Origin: Rhodospirillaceae bacterium
Lineage (GTDB): Bacteria; Pseudomonadota; Alphaproteobacteria; SHVP01
Direction: 5' to 3'
Assembly (NCBI GenBank): GCA_002722055.1
Contig: PBKD01000003.1
Span: 1 to 64,000, forward strand
Length of the DNA stretch: 64,000 nt
The translations under genes were made by a program, and so were the position numbers. Under the pieces are notes generated by a model, which made no database searches, had not been told where the DNA came from, and saw only the letters and a program-made list of their open reading frames with translations. Shown one piece after another: positions 63,454-64,000 of the stretch (position 1 is its first letter; each line of letters begins with the position of its first letter).

Positions 63454-64000
63454 TTGATTGAAAAAAATGACGATATTAACTTATCAGAATCAATTGATAT
63501 AGCACCAGTTACAATAGAAGATGAGATGAAAAAATCTTATCTTGATTATGCTATGAGCGTAATAGTATCTCGCGCACTTCCGGATGTAAGAGATGGACTA
63601 AAACCTGTTCATAGAAGGATTCTTTATGCAATGCATGAGAATGGTTATGAATTTAATAAACCCTATAGAAAATCAGCAAGAGTAGTCGGAGATGTAATGG
63701 GTAAATATCACCCTCATGGAGACTCTGCCATATACGACGCAATGGTAAGAATGGCTCAAAATTTCTCTATGCGTTTACCTTTACTAGATGGTCAAGGTAA
63801 TTTTGGATCTATGGACGGTGATCCTCCAGCAGCTATGCGTTACACAGAGATAAGAATGGCTGAATCTGCTCATTTTATTCTAGAAGATATAGAGAAAGAA
63901 ACAGTTGATTTTCAGGATAATTATGACGGAAGTTCAAAGGAGCCTGTTGTTCTTCCTTCAAGAGTTCCTAATCTACTTATAAATGGAGCAGGGGGTATTG
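63454..64000 (+). CDS. gyrA: DNA gyrase subunit A (N-terminal part)
   Basis: 182 codons are visible; the gene continues beyond the window. [20 protein letters not shown] is the typical GyrA start, [18 protein letters not shown] the quinolone-resistance region (S91 and D95, the equivalents of E. coli S83/D87), and MRYTEIRM holds the catalytic Tyr, here residue 130. The start is a TTG at 63454; no in-frame ATG is seen upstream. Introduces negative supercoils with GyrB. Confidence 0.96.
   Translation, partial: MIEKNDDINLSESIDIAPVTIEDEMKKSYLDYAMSVIVSRALPDVRDGLKPVHRRILYAMHENGYEFNKPYRKSARVVGDVMGKYHPHGDSAIYDAMVRMAQNFSMRLPLLDGQGNFGSMDGDPPAAMRYTEIRMAESAHFILEDIEKETVDFQDNYDGSSKEPVVLPSRVPNLLINGAGGI

Overview
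The window looks like a chromosomal segment of a small, strongly AT-rich alphaproteobacterium, probably marine. The alphaproteobacterial signal is gene order: Pcm-like methyltransferase, tolC, popZ (DUF2497) and valS; erpA, dgt, argS, SPOR protein, nagZ, scpA, scpB; tatABC, serS, surE, pcm, nlpD-like, yajC, secDF; and uvrA/ssb/gyrA. Tandem photolyases, an iron(III) ABC importer, short intergenic gaps, TTG/GTG starts and A+T-loaded codons fit an oceanic lineage of the HIMB59/AEGEAN-169/SAR116 sort. The exact clade cannot be fixed by eye.

Layout. 1-3221 is a patchwork of cell-surface genes: the end of an adenylate-kinase-like NTPase, a methyltransferase flanked by a 20-base direct repeat, a truncated DUF1772 gene, pseF and a pseudaminic-acid-type methylase. 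3267-16717 is mostly small redox, stress and light-response genes: two MDR reductases, flavin reductase, CIA30-like protein, GDPD, bacterioferritin, a CPD photolyase, a photolyase relative that lacks the expected Fe-S cysteines, TrhO, a GST, SDRs, an SMR pump, tRNA-Asn, and a DUF1826 gene behind a near-ideal Zur box. Two short genes here are easily missed: a DUF1289 gene and a 48-residue coiled-coil ORF. 16769-18879 is groESL with a CIRCE operator and a strong terminator.

18892-25736 holds an MDR dehydrogenase, a radical SAM protein, a VOC protein, an EamA transporter, a Rap1a/Tai-like secreted protein, tRNA-Cys, then the pcm-like/tolC/popZ block. 25820-40098 is housekeeping: valS, a membrane-anchored hydrolase, ilvD, xthA, erpA, dgt, argS, SPOR, nagZ and scpAB. 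48207-57609 is Tat export, serS, surE, pcm, an NlpD-like lipoprotein and the Sec accessory genes. 57659-64000 holds a PuuD-like membrane protein, trmFO, uvrA, ssb and the start of gyrA.

The most unusual part is 40200-48093, an iron-acquisition locus sitting between scpB and tatA. Two Fur-type boxes lie between a divergent unknown gene (joined to a peroxiredoxin gene) and a secreted DUF4856 protein. This is followed by a compact structured intergenic RNA element, then one ORF joining a membrane fatty-acid-hydroxylase/sterol-desaturase domain to a periplasmic FbpA-type ferric-iron-binding domain, and then the FbpB permease and FbpC ATPase. The fusion and the RNA element, part of which is complementary to the Shine-Dalgarno region of the first gene, are the best candidates here for undescribed biology.
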